Part shown: positions 16,681 to 24,625 of the stretch, one piece after another | Layout: each line of letters opens with the position of its first letter | How positions within the stretch are numbered: position 1 is the first letter of the stretch | Assembly (NCBI GenBank): GCA_046546095.1 | Contig: JBKGYK010000045.1 | Coordinates: 1-26,935 of the forward strand | DNA from: JAQIBY01 sp046546095 | GTDB lineage: Bacteria; Bacteroidota; Bacteroidia; Bacteroidales; ML635J-15 | Reading direction: 5' to 3' | Length of the DNA: 26,935 nucleotides | Translations under genes and position numbers: made by a program | The notes under the pieces: generated by a model | Seen by the model: the letters and a program-made list of their open reading frames with translations, nothing else | Database searches by the model: none | What the model was told of the DNA's origin: nothing

Positions 16681-18468
16681 TTATCGTTGTTCCGGATTCT
16701 TTTTTGGCTCAGTATGGATGAGTTCTTCGGGTAATTTGCTGCCAAACTCCAGGCTGTTTCCGGTCCACCACAAAGCCCTTCCATTACGTGTCGTTTCGGA
16801 TTCATTGAACATATAATCTTTAATGTTTTTGTCAAAATCGCTCGATTTCAGGGCTTCAGGCACATTGTTGACCAGATCACTGTCCACGCGTTTACCAACT
16901 GCAATCCATGAAAATTCGATTTCCTGAGGTGAGTCTGCAGCAACAGTAAATCCTTCAGGGCTGATTGAGCTGATGTAAATACTGGCCGCACTGCCAATTG
17001 GTGTAATGCTTATTACGGGGCGTTCGTCAGCCAGTAAATTGCTATAGGATCTGTCAAACTCAATAGTGACTTGATTGCCTGAGAGTTTGGCGAAACCTTT
17101 ATCATAGACACTGACCTCACAGCTGGTAACAGAATACGCTGCGGTTTTTTCTGAACCTGTGTTTACCAGTTCTACGTGAGTCCCGGATGTGTATGTGTTG
17201 CCAAGGTTATAGGAGGAAAAAACATCCCCGCTTACAATTTGTCCGATGATATCGCCATGCGCCCATGATCCAAGCATATCTCCGTAACTTGCCAGCCCGA
17301 CACCTGCAGCAGAAGAGCCTTTTGCAACAATTCCGGATCCTATTGTTGAACTGGTAAAATATCCTCCGTAGCTTATACTTGATGAGCTTTTATATGCAAG
17401 TGAGCCAAAATAGCTCCCAGAGCTATTTGTCCCAATAACACCTCCACACCGGTTATAGTCATTGTAATTTGCACCGTGAACACCAAAAGTGTAATTATTT
17501 CCATAATAAGAATATCCTTTTATGGCAACATCAGAATAATATGGTCCATATCCACTGCCGCCGGCTGTGTCAGCCCAATATCCGGACCGGAATGCATAGT
17601 TGTTAGCCTTGCCTGGACCGTAGGAATCCGAGGTGCGATGGGCATACAACAGGTTGATCTCATTATTTTGGTTGTTTCTCAGATGTAGTTTGTAAAGAGG
17701 TGATATGCCAATGCCAATCTTCCCATATCTCCATATGTTGCTTGCAGTATCCGATAAACCGTGCCAGGAAGGATCCAATTCTGTGTCAATATAACCGGCA
17801 TCATTTGAAAACGTGCTGACCGCCGGAGCTGTACCGGTAAGGCTGCCCCAGTCTCCGTCAAAATCCGGAGGAAATGTTACAAAACTGCCACCTGTAAGGT
17901 ATAGGGTGTCGTTGGAGAAGCTTAAAGCCTGGCACTCATCAGTAATATAACCTGAGCTTGCATGATTTCCCCATAGGTAGGCATCGTCCCAGTCAGAGAT
18001 ATGAGTAGAGCTAATGCCGGCCGCAGGAGAAGCATCAAATAAGGGATCCGTTTCAGTATAACTTTCGGTGCTTCCCGATGTATTGGCATGAAGTGCATAT
18101 GGAACACTGAGCACTTGAGTTGTTCCCATATCGGTATATCCCGAACCACTGTCCACCTCTATTCTGATGAAGTGGTCATCTGTTCGCCAGTCAATGCTTG
18201 AAAAAGTGCCGCTGATAATTGAACCTGTTCCAATTTCCAGACTTACCATACCAAACTGATTGGTTGTGGTTGAGTGGTTTTCCTGATAAACAACATTACC
18301 ATTGGCTTCAATACTGATTCGTATGTCAACATTTGCCTGATCAATGATGGTTCCTGTGTTATCACGCAAAACAGCCTGGTATTTTACAGCCTGTGGTGAC
18401 TGGGCAAAAGCGGTCACTGCCCAGATTAAAGCAATTATGCTTAATAGTAAAGTTTTTTTCATAGTCAT
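16681..18468 (-). CDS. Secreted tail-fibre-like beta protein
   Basis: A 595-residue exported protein with signal peptide MTMKKTLLLSIIALIWAV, cleavage after AFA. Residues about 24-130 are a beta module frequent at the start of Bacteroidota surface proteins (SPQAVKYQAVLRDNTG, VSLEIGTG, QVLSVPYALHA). A tail-fibre-like part follows: HISDWDDAYLWGNHASSGYI and YGKIGIGISPLYKLHL, motifs also seen in phage fibres and collagen-like surface proteins. Residues about 280-430 are rich in Gly, Ser and Tyr with glycine-pair repeats (YGPYYSDVAIKGYSYYGN, SYGGYFTSS). A C-terminal beta module (VSVYDKGFAKLSGNQVTIEF, ISISSPEG-like, FSWIAVGKR) and a short polar tail end it. No S74 chaperone peptidase or T9SS sorting domain is seen. 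It is 10 bases after a T9SS-sorted protein gene, so the two are probably an operon. Met3 (18462) is an alternative start. Confidence 0.78.
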   Translation of the reverse strand: MTMKKTLLLSIIALIWAVTAFAQSPQAVKYQAVLRDNTGTIIDQANVDIRISIEANGNVVYQENHSTTTNQFGMVSLEIGTGSIISGTFSSIDWRTDDHFIRIEVDSGSGYTDMGTTQVLSVPYALHANTSGSTESYTETDPLFDASPAAGISSTHISDWDDAYLWGNHASSGYITDECQALSFSNDTLYLTGGSFVTFPPDFDGDWGSLTGTAPAVSTFSNDAGYIDTELDPSWHGLSDTASNIWRYGKIGIGISPLYKLHLRNNQNNEINLLYAHRTSDSYGPGKANNYAFRSGYWADTAGGSGYGPYYSDVAIKGYSYYGNNYTFGVHGANYNDYNRCGGVIGTNSSGSYFGSLAYKSSSSISYGGYFTSSTIGSGIVAKGSSAAGVGLASYGDMLGSWAHGDIIGQIVSGDVFSSYNLGNTYTSGTHVELVNTGSEKTAAYSVTSCEVSVYDKGFAKLSGNQVTIEFDRSYSNLLADERPVISITPIGSAASIYISSISPEGFTVAADSPQEIEFSWIAVGKRVDSDLVNNVPEALKSSDFDKNIKDYMFNESETTRNGRALWWTGNSLEFGSKLPEELIHTEPKKNPEQR

Positions 18469-18478
18469 GGATTTTAGG

Positions 18479-18967
18479 TTATTCTGATTTTATGATTTTA
18501 TATATGTTTTGTTTGCCGGATTTTGTGTTCTTTATTGTCAACAGGTAGGTACCACTGGGAAAGGTCTTCATTGAGAGTGTGTTTTTTCCGGATACCAGGA
18601 CATCTGTAATAAGGAGTTTTCCCAGGCTATTGTAAAACTGATAATTGAATTTTTTATCCACATTTACAGGAAGTTCAATGATAAGGCTTTCAGATGTGGG
18701 ATTCGGAAAAACAGCAGGTTTGATTGTGAGGCTGTTATCCTCTATGGAGGTTGGTGTCAGATTGGTCTGCAGAAACCCCTGTGTCACTATCAAGTCTGAA
18801 TTCATCAGTGTTTCAGTCACTACTTCACCCAGGGTGAATTCCATGTCAAAATTCCCGGCAGAAAATTGAGCTCCTCCGGCTGCGGTTACATCGTTTTGAA
18901 TTGTCTGTCCATATGAAAAGCCTGACAAACAGGCACAAATCAGGATCAATAATGTGGGTTTTTTCAT
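18479..18967 (-). CDS. Short exported protein with T9SS type A sorting domain
   Basis: A 162-residue protein. The signal peptide is MKKPTLLILICACLSGFSYG with cleavage before Gln21. The N-terminal half has the common Bacteroidota segment AAGGAQFSAG, FTLGEVVTETL, VTQGFLQ. The last 75-80 residues are a type A (TIGR04183-like) sorting domain: FPNPTSESLIIEL, YNSLGKLL, FPSGTYLLTIKN and the basic end KQNIYKIIKSE. It should be exported by Sec, passed through the outer membrane by the type IX system and anchored to the surface or released. Almost no other domain is present, so it may be a small surface or filament component working with the tail-fibre-like protein encoded 10 bases downstream. Confidence 0.88.
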   Translation of the reverse strand: MKKPTLLILICACLSGFSYGQTIQNDVTAAGGAQFSAGNFDMEFTLGEVVTETLMNSDLIVTQGFLQTNLTPTSIEDNSLTIKPAVFPNPTSESLIIELPVNVDKKFNYQFYNSLGKLLITDVLVSGKNTLSMKTFPSGTYLLTIKNTKSGKQNIYKIIKSE

Positions 18968-19414
18968 AATATGAATTTTTAATGGTTGTTACGCTATCTG
19001 TCTTCTGATTTTTATATCAGTGAAATCTCATAGATATTGGCGGCTGTCTTAAATATACGAGAAAAAAAATGTAGATATGAGAAAAATATACCTGAAAAAA
19101 CAATCCTTCAACGGGACGTATTAATATCGCTGAAATAATGCGTATTTTTACATGTCTTTATCCCGTTCAGGATATGTTGATGTTAAGCAAAGCTGTGTAA
19201 TCGCTTAATAAAGAATCAACTGCGGCTTTTTCCTTTTCGGATTTTGTTTAACTGTGCTGATGGTTTAATTAATTTTAAGATATATCACAATTCTTAGCCG
19301 GCTGCCGGTGAAAAGCGCTATATTATGTAAATGTGATTATACTTGTAAGTTTTTCCGCTCTGGCAAACTGTTTTTTTGCAGGGAAATGATTTTGATAGTA
19401 AAAAATAAGCATAT
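18968..19414. other. Divergent intergenic region, no gene seen
   Basis: This 447-base AT-rich stretch lies between the divergent T9SS-protein gene and the frameshifted lipoprotein gene. Short shared words (ATATACGAGAAAAA at about 19056, and a related ATATGAGAAAAATATAC at about 19075) look like A-rich chance similarity. CCGGCTGCCGG (19298-19308) is a small GC-rich palindrome that could bind a regulator. I found no full TTTG/TAnnTTTG promoter on either strand and no coding frame with recognisable content. Confidence 0.5.
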
Positions 19415-19916
19415 ATGTTTGTAGTGATAAACTTATACTTAAACAAAAAAAATGCAATTCTTTTAGGAACCATTGCAATGATTGTTTTGCTGTCATCATG
19501 CACGGTTCGTCTTGTTGATTTTACTGTTATTTCAACCAAAGCCCTGGATCTGACCAATGGTAAAGCTTACGTTAAAGGGAATGAGCGGGTTGAAGGTGTC
19601 GATAAGGCACATCTTATTTTTGGTTTTCCGACAGGTGTTGTTGATTTGAAAGAAGCCATTGATGTGGCAATCGAATCAACTCCCGGTTGTGTGGCCCCTT
19701 ATGGACGGTGTTGTATACAGCAAGGCCTGGTTTGTTGTGTTTTACGGACAGTCAATGTATGTGATTGAAGGCACGCCCCTCATTGATCCATCATCGGCCA
19801 GCATTGACTCACTACCTGAATACATGGCATTAAATATGGATAAAGATGGTAATGTAACCAGAGAAGAGCTTAGCAAAGAAGAGTATGAGCTGAGAAAATC
19901 CGAAATAATGTATTAG
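19415..19916 (+). pseudogene. EF-hand lipoprotein gene split by a one-base frameshift
   Basis: The first frame (19415-19768) encodes a lipoprotein signal with lipobox LSSC (Cys29), then VDFTVISTKALDL, KGNERVEGVDKAHLIF, FPTGVVDLKEAIDVAIESTP, PGCVA. After 19698 sense continues in the +1 frame: LMDGVVYSKAWFVVFYGQSM, YVIEGTPLIDPS, ending at 19916. Removing one C from the CCCC run at 19695-19698 would join the halves (...PGCVA-LMDGVV...) into a protein of about 166 residues. The second half ends with a canonical EF-hand loop, NMDKDGNVTREE (Asn at 1, Asp at 3 and 5, Gly at 6, Glu at 12), a predicted calcium site. I do not know the family's function. The gene could be a recent pseudogene, a sequencing error, a phase-variable gene or a site of programmed frameshifting; a strong terminator follows, so the unit looks recently functional. 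Confidence 0.75.
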
Positions 19917-19947
19917 TTTCTTCAATAATTATTAAATAAGTGCTTTC

Positions 19948-19986
19948 AAAAGGCTGTTCGTTAATCACGGATGGCCTTTTTTGCTT
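19948..19986 (+). terminator. Intrinsic terminator after the EF-hand lipoprotein gene
   Basis: AAAAGGCTGTTCGT (19948-19961) and ACGGATGGCCTTTT (19967-19980) form a 14-bp stem, including three G-U pairs, with loop TAATC. The T-run at the end of the stem continues for two more bases (to 19982). It separates the lipoprotein gene from the carotenoid operon. Confidence 0.82.
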
Positions 19987-20180
19987 GCTTTTCAGGCTTG
20001 CCGGTATCGTGGTGTTTATTACCTGCTATAGCCTGTGAGTATATTGGCAAATCAATTGGTTGCCTGTCCGGGAATGTTTTTTTGTCAGACAATCAGCTGT
20101 TTATGTGAATCAGCGAATGTGAGAAATTAATGATGAACAAGAAGTCTTCCTTTATTTGTCTGATATATAGATATACTTTT

Positions 20181-20211
20181 TTAGGATAGTTTAAATTTCT
20201 TATTATCTTTG
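20181..20211 (+). promoter_or_regulatory. Candidate promoter of the carotenoid operon
   Basis: TATCTTTG (20204-20211) matches the TAnnTTTG box perfectly. The upstream box 19 bases away is TTAG (20181-20184), one mismatch from TTTG. It lies 78 bases before the crtB start. No other complete promoter was seen before or inside the operon. Confidence 0.42.
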
Positions 20212-20288
20212 ATATAATGTGAAAAGAGCTTTGTCAAATGATGAATTTATTGCTTTACTGATAACAGAGGTTTTGTATTTGTCAGGAG

Positions 20289-21161
20289 ATGAAGAGAAAT
20301 GAAAAGCAAAAGATACAGATGAACATTGATTTTTTCATAAAAATCAGTTATAGGATTTCCGGGCTGGTAACCAAAAGTTACAGCACTTCATTTTCTCTGG
20401 CTGCATCCCTTTTGCATAAAAAAGAAAGACAGGCAATTTATGCCATTTACGGTTTTGTCCGTCTGGCGGATGAAATTGTGGACAGCTTTCACGATCATGA
20501 TAAGGCGTTTTTACTGGACAAGCTTGATGAAGACCTGGATGCTGCTCTCAAACATGGAATCAGCACAAATCCAGTTCTTGTTGCTTTCGCCGATACCGTC
20601 AGCAAATACGAAATTGACAGGAAACATATTCGTGCGTTTATGGAAAGCATGAGGAGAGACATAAGTCAATCCAATTACGACAATTCCGCGGATATCGAGC
20701 AATACATTTATGGCTCGGCAAATGTGGTGGGCCTCATGTGTTTGAAAGTATTTTGCGGCAATGATCAGCGTTTGTATGAAAATTTGCAGAGGCCGGCAGA
20801 AAAACTGGGTTCAGCTTTTCAAAAGGTCAACTTTATCCGCGATCTTAAGGATGATATGTTTACCCTCGGGCGCAATTACTTTCCGGAAATTGTATTTGAC
20901 AATCTGAACGCAGCAAGCAAGAGAGAGATTGAGCAATCCATTGAGAAAGATTTCAGTGAAGCCCGTACCGGAATAAAGCATCTGCCGGGCAGATCAAAGC
21001 TTGCTGTTGCTATTGCCTATCATTATTATAAAGGCTTATTTCAAAAAATCAAACAAACATCTACCGACAAATTGCTTTCGAAAAGAATTCGTTTATCAAA
21101 TTTCAAAAAATATCTCATTATAAGCAAAGTCTGGATATTGTTTCAATTAAAGCAAATCTGA
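20289..21161 (+). CDS. crtB: Phytoene synthase (CrtB)
   Basis: A 290-residue squalene/phytoene synthase family enzyme that condenses two geranylgeranyl diphosphates to phytoene, the first committed carotenoid step. The two Asp-rich Mg-diphosphate motifs are ADEIVD (Asp61 and Asp65) and FIRDLKDD (Asp185 and Asp189). YSTSFSLAASLL, YAIYGFVRLAD and GSANVVGLMCL also fit the family. It opens an operon whose other members are carotenoid enzymes, which supports phytoene over squalene as product. AGGAG lies directly against the ATG at 20289; Met11 (20319) is an alternative start. Its TGA is immediately followed by the idi ATG. Confidence 0.93.
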   Translation: MKRNEKQKIQMNIDFFIKISYRISGLVTKSYSTSFSLAASLLHKKERQAIYAIYGFVRLADEIVDSFHDHDKAFLLDKLDEDLDAALKHGISTNPVLVAFADTVSKYEIDRKHIRAFMESMRRDISQSNYDNSADIEQYIYGSANVVGLMCLKVFCGNDQRLYENLQRPAEKLGSAFQKVNFIRDLKDDMFTLGRNYFPEIVFDNLNAASKREIEQSIEKDFSEARTGIKHLPGRSKLAVAIAYHYYKGLFQKIKQTSTDKLLSKRIRLSNFKKYLIISKVWILFQLKQI

Positions 21162-21689
21162 ATGCAGGAAAAGGTAGTACTTGTTGATCAGCATGATAAG
21201 CAAACCGGTGTGATGGAAAAACTTGAGGCACACAAAAAAGCCCTGCTGCACCGGGCAGTTTCCGTGTTTGTCTTTAATTCAGAAAATCAGTTGCTTATTC
21301 AAAAAAGAGCGATAGAAAAGTATCACTCGCCGGGCTTATGGACAAACACTGCCTGTACACATCCACGCCCCCGGGAAAATGTTATAGAGGCTGCAGACAG
21401 ACGTTTGCAAGAAGAAATGGGGATAGGCAGTTCCAATCTGCAAAAACTTTTTGATTTTATCTATAAAGAAGAGCTTGACCAGGGATTAAGCGAGCATGAA
21501 TTTGACCATGTATTTGTTGGTTTTTCGGATGAAGCTCCAACGCCTGATCCTGACGAAGTTTGTGATTATGCATATATGGACGGGGATAATCTTTTGGAAG
21601 ATGTCCGAAACCATCCGGAGGCTTATACTGTTTGGTTTAAAAAAGTGATTGAGCGTGTCCTCAGGGAATATCAAATTATGAAAAGATAA
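21162..21689 (+). CDS. idi: Isopentenyl-diphosphate delta-isomerase, type I (Nudix)
   Basis: A 175-residue enzyme that interconverts isopentenyl and dimethylallyl diphosphate and so balances C5 units for geranylgeranyl diphosphate. The catalytic Cys65 is in TNTACTHPRP. The metal and catalytic glutamates are in SEHEFDHV (Glu111, Glu113). The Nudix helix is AADRRLQEEMGI. Length is typical of bacterial type I enzymes. It starts with no gap after crtB, so precursor supply and phytoene synthesis are co-expressed. Confidence 0.95.
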   Translation: MQEKVVLVDQHDKQTGVMEKLEAHKKALLHRAVSVFVFNSENQLLIQKRAIEKYHSPGLWTNTACTHPRPRENVIEAADRRLQEEMGIGSSNLQKLFDFIYKEELDQGLSEHEFDHVFVGFSDEAPTPDPDEVCDYAYMDGDNLLEDVRNHPEAYTVWFKKVIERVLREYQIMKR

Positions 21690-21710
21690 CAAACCCCAAA
21701 AACAGATAAT

Positions 21711-22244
21711 ATGAAACATAAAAAATTATTTTTTTACCCATTATTTGCCATAATCCTTTTTGCGCTGCTTTCCTGTTCAACTATTCCCGAAGGTGTTACA
21801 GCGGTATCACCCTTTGACAAGGAAAAATACCTCGGCAAATGGTATGAAATTGCTCGTTTTGATTATAAATATGAAGAGGGATTGAATAATACAACTGCAA
21901 ACTATTCTGTGCGGGATGACGGCAAAATTAAAGTGATTAACAGGGGCTATGATTATGAAGAAGGCATCTGGAAAGAGGCCGTTGGAAAAGCCAGATTTGT
22001 ACGTAGTGATACCATTGCTATGCTCAAGGTGTCGTTTTTCGGACCCTTCTATGCCGGCTACAATGTCATTGCCATCGATCCTGATTACAAATATGCACTG
22101 GTTGCAGGAGACAGCAGGGAATATTTGTGGATTCTCTCCAGAGAAAAAACCATCCCGGAGGATATCAGAAACAGCTATGTAAACAAAGCTGAGGACCTGG
22201 GCTTTGATACTTCAGAACTGATTTGGGTTGAACATAACAAATAA
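21711..22244 (+). CDS. blc: Blc-type bacterial lipocalin (outer-membrane lipoprotein)
   Basis: A 177-residue lipocalin with a lipoprotein signal (FALLSC, lipid-modified Cys22). The family GxW motif is YLGKWYEIARFDY (Gly42, Trp44). Further barrel motifs are NTTANYSVRDDGKIKV, NRGYD, GKARF, KVSFFGPFYAGYNV, IDPDYKYALVAGDSREYLWI and LSREKTIPED. Members bind fatty acids or lysophospholipids and sit in the outer membrane. Here it lies 21 bases after idi and 16 bases before cruF, inside the carotenoid operon, which suggests that it binds or carries a carotenoid or a lipid used to acylate it. That role is inference. Confidence 0.92.
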   Translation: MKHKKLFFYPLFAIILFALLSCSTIPEGVTAVSPFDKEKYLGKWYEIARFDYKYEEGLNNTTANYSVRDDGKIKVINRGYDYEEGIWKEAVGKARFVRSDTIAMLKVSFFGPFYAGYNVIAIDPDYKYALVAGDSREYLWILSREKTIPEDIRNSYVNKAEDLGFDTSELIWVEHNK

Positions 22245-22260
22245 GAACAGCATACAAAGT

Positions 22261-22908
22261 ATGGAGCTATATCCCAAAAGCAAATTGCCGCCTGGTGAAG
22301 TCAGGAAGTTTATCATCATCTTTTATGTCGTTGGTGTATTGGGTTTTTTAATTCCCTGGACCAGGGATATTTTTATTCGGATCACACCCCTGGCATTGCT
22401 GTTGTCAGTCTATTTACTGGCAGTATATCATCAGTCCTTTAAACCAAAAACACTTGTGGGATTTGCTCTGGTGTATGTCCTGGGATTTTTTATTGAAGCC
22501 ATTGGGGTCAATACAGGTTTGATTTTCGGACAATACCGGTATGGCAGCGGACTGGGCATCAAATTGTTTGAAACCCCGCTGATGATCGGTGTCAACTGGT
22601 TGTTTCTGACCTATACAAGTTTGTCTGTAGTTCGCAGCATGAAAATAAAAACGGTGCTCAGCGTTTTTCTGGCTCCTTTGCTGATGCTGGTTTATGATCT
22701 GATCCTGGAGATTGTCGCACCCAAAATGGATATGTGGAGCTGGGAAAACACTGCTGTTCCAATGAAAAATTATCTGGCCTGGTATGTCATCGGAGTGGCA
22801 TTTGCGCTAATATTTACAGTATTCAGAATTAACACCAAAAATCCATTGTCTCTTGTATTGCTGGTTTGTCAGTTTGTTTTCTTTATTTTTCTGGCCATTT
22901 TACTATGA
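22261..22908 (+). CDS. cruF: CruF-like carotenoid hydratase (DUF422 membrane protein)
   Basis: A 215-residue membrane protein with about six or seven hydrophobic helices. Family motifs are FFIEAIGVNTGLIFGQYRYG, TPLMIGVNW and LEIVAPKMDMWSW followed by PMKNYLAWY. CruF enzymes add water at the psi end (1',2') of carotenoids such as gamma-carotene or bisanhydrobacterioruberin, giving a tertiary hydroxyl that can be glycosylated. The ATG at 22261 is chosen because the in-frame TTG at 22228 lies inside the lipocalin gene. Its TGA overlaps the next ATG (ATGA), so it is translationally coupled to the acyltransferase. The exact substrate cannot be read from sequence. Confidence 0.87.
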   Translation: MELYPKSKLPPGEVRKFIIIFYVVGVLGFLIPWTRDIFIRITPLALLLSVYLLAVYHQSFKPKTLVGFALVYVLGFFIEAIGVNTGLIFGQYRYGSGLGIKLFETPLMIGVNWLFLTYTSLSVVRSMKIKTVLSVFLAPLLMLVYDLILEIVAPKMDMWSWENTAVPMKNYLAWYVIGVAFALIFTVFRINTKNPLSLVLLVCQFVFFIFLAILL

Positions 22909-23534
22909 TATCCATGATAAAAGCAAAGCACCATATTGTCATTTATCCAATGTTTAAACGACTCACCCGTTTTTTCATGAAACGGAAATTTAAGTCTGTA
23001 AGCATTCATGGCAACTTCCCTGACAACGGTAATGCAGTTTTGGTGCTTTCAAATCATATCAGCTGGTGGGATGGGTTTTGGATGATGCATTTGAATTTAT
23101 CCCGCCTGAAACGCAGATTCCATTTTATGATGCTGGAAGATCAGTTGAGAAAAAACTGGTATTTTCAGTATTCCGGAGGGTATTCCGTTAAGAAAAAATC
23201 CCGCAGCCTTCTGGAAAGCCTTGCATATACATCCTCTTTACTGGAGGATAAGCAAAATATGGTTTTTATGTTTCCGCAAGGCCGGATTCATTCCATGCAT
23301 CAGCACCATATCAGTTTTGAAAATGGCGTATCACGCATCATTGATCAGTGTTCCCCGAATACACAAATTGTCTTTGCTGCAAACCTGATTGATTATTTTT
23401 CTGATGCAAAACCCAGCCTTTTTATGCACATCAAAACATTAAGAGCAGAAGAGTTACAAACAGTGCCGGTGGAAACTGCATACAACAAATTTTATACCCG
23501 GGTACTGGACAATCACAAAAAGAAAGTATCATGA
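22905..23534 (+). CDS. PlsC-like acyltransferase, possibly CruD-type carotenoid glycoside acyltransferase
   Basis: A 209-residue acyltransferase of the lysophosphatidate family. The catalytic H-x4-D is NHISWWDGF (His51, Asp56). The acceptor-site motif is FPQGR (123-127) in place of the usual FPEGTR. The N-terminus is basic and suited to membrane association. Overlap with cruF (ATGA) and with the next glycosyltransferase gene (4 bases) places it firmly in the carotenoid operon. In Chlorobaculum CruD acylates the sugar added by CruC, and the same step is proposed here. Housekeeping phospholipid synthesis is the alternative, but the context and altered motif argue against it. An in-frame TTG at 22866 inside cruF was rejected as start. 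Confidence 0.83.
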   Translation: MISMIKAKHHIVIYPMFKRLTRFFMKRKFKSVSIHGNFPDNGNAVLVLSNHISWWDGFWMMHLNLSRLKRRFHFMMLEDQLRKNWYFQYSGGYSVKKKSRSLLESLAYTSSLLEDKQNMVFMFPQGRIHSMHQHHISFENGVSRIIDQCSPNTQIVFAANLIDYFSDAKPSLFMHIKTLRAEELQTVPVETAYNKFYTRVLDNHKKKVS

Positions 23535-24625
23535 TGCTTTTATTAGCCTGCATAGCCTGTTTATTTCTGTTGATGCAACTCACAAATGTGATGCTCAACC
23601 TGATTTTCAGGCAAAAGCTCCATGGTAAATCCCTTATGAATTCCGGTCGTGCTTCTGTATTGATACCGGCACGGAACGAAGAAAAAAAGATTGGTAATTT
23701 ACTTGAGGACCTGCTCCGGATTGAGCAGCCTGATCTGGAAATTATTGTTTTTGATGACAATTCCGAAGACCGTACCGCTCAAATTGTGAAGAACTTTTCT
23801 AAGAAGGATGGCCGGGTCAGTTTGATTCAATCAACAAGTTTGCCTGAAGGATGGCTGGGAAAGAATCATGCTTGTTATCAACTCGCTAAAAGAGCAGCAG
23901 GAGAGTACTATTTGTTTCTTGATGCAGATGTAAGGATTGAAGGCAGCGTTATCCGCGATGCTGTAGCACATATGCAGTATCACAATCTGAAACTGCTCTC
24001 CCTCTTTCCAAAACAAGAGCTAAAAACAATCGGGGAAAAACTTACAGTTCCTGTTATGAATTATATTTTACTCAGCCTGCTGCCTCTGATTTTTGTACGA
24101 AAATCCCCGTACAAAGCCCATGCAGCAGCCAACGGTCAGTTTATGCTCTTTGATGCAGAAACATACAGGCATGTACAGCCCCATGTGCACTATAAAGATA
24201 CTGTGGTTGAGGATATTGCCATTGCAGGATATTATAAACAAATGAAATTGAATGTGGCTTGTTTGACAAATGAGGCAAGAGTAAAATGCAGAATGTACAC
24301 TTCTTACAGAGAAGCATTGCAGGGTTTCTCCAGAAACGTCTTTATGTTTTTCGGAAATATTCCTGTGATGGCGTTTATATTCTGGGGGTTGTCTGCTTTT
24401 GGCTTTGTGCCTGTTCTCATCGCTTTGCCTGAGATTCTGATCATATATTTTGGCGGGATGCTGGCTGTACTGATTATGTATGCCATACTCAGTAAACAGA
24501 ATATCATTTTGTCTGTTGTGTTGTTTCCGGCTCATATGGTTTTTCTGTTACAGATACTAATCAACGGAATGCTTATCAAATCAACAAAACAAATGAAATG
24601 GAAAGGAAGATATGTCAACTCATAA
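23531..24625 (+). CDS. GT2 glycosyltransferase, CruC/CrtQ-like
   Basis: A 364-residue membrane-bound family 2 glycosyltransferase. A first hydrophobic helix (1-25) is followed by the GT-A fold: ASVLIPARNEE (41-51), FDDNSEDRT (74-82), the metal-binding DAD (131-133) and VVEDIAIAG (Glu227, Asp228 as catalytic region). Three or four hydrophobic helices end it (MAFIFWGLSAFGFVPVLI, ILIIYFGGMLAVLIMYAIL, VVLFPAHMVFLLQIL). The architecture matches CrtQ and CruC, which glycosylate carotenoids from nucleotide sugars at the membrane. With CruF making a hydroxyl upstream and an acyltransferase next door, a carotenoid is the likely acceptor. It overlaps the next gene by 28 bases. Confidence 0.87.
   Translation: MMLLLACIACLFLLMQLTNVMLNLIFRQKLHGKSLMNSGRASVLIPARNEEKKIGNLLEDLLRIEQPDLEIIVFDDNSEDRTAQIVKNFSKKDGRVSLIQSTSLPEGWLGKNHACYQLAKRAAGEYYLFLDADVRIEGSVIRDAVAHMQYHNLKLLSLFPKQELKTIGEKLTVPVMNYILLSLLPLIFVRKSPYKAHAAANGQFMLFDAETYRHVQPHVHYKDTVVEDIAIAGYYKQMKLNVACLTNEARVKCRMYTSYREALQGFSRNVFMFFGNIPVMAFIFWGLSAFGFVPVLIALPEILIIYFGGMLAVLIMYAILSKQNIILSVVLFPAHMVFLLQILINGMLIKSTKQMKWKGRYVNS

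Larger units (their letters stand above)
19917..20288. other. Intergenic region before the carotenoid operon
   Basis: These 372 bases hold the terminator at 19948-19986, a candidate promoter at 20181-20211 and an imperfect dyad at 20046-20064 (GGCAA, CAATTG, TTGCC). No coding frame with recognisable content is present. The about 70 bases from the promoter to the crtB start form a longer leader than that of the DUF4290 unit. Confidence 0.5.

Noticed and set aside
19050..19110. Possible direct repeat of ATAT, GAGAAAAA words
   Set aside because: The similarity is short and A-rich, as expected by chance in AT-rich intergenic DNA.
19659..19916. A separate 85-codon gene
   Set aside because: Its first dozen residues come from the wrong frame of the upstream lipoprotein; the rest continues that lipoprotein after a one-base shift, so both parts are treated as one gene.
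20046..20064. Imperfect dyad GGCAA, CAATTG, TTGCC as an operator for the carotenoid operon
   Set aside because: The arms are unevenly spaced and it lies about 120 bases before the likely promoter, so it is only mentioned under the intergenic region.
24068..24535. A 155-codon minus-strand frame
   Set aside because: It is antisense to the GT2 glycosyltransferase, which has all its motifs.
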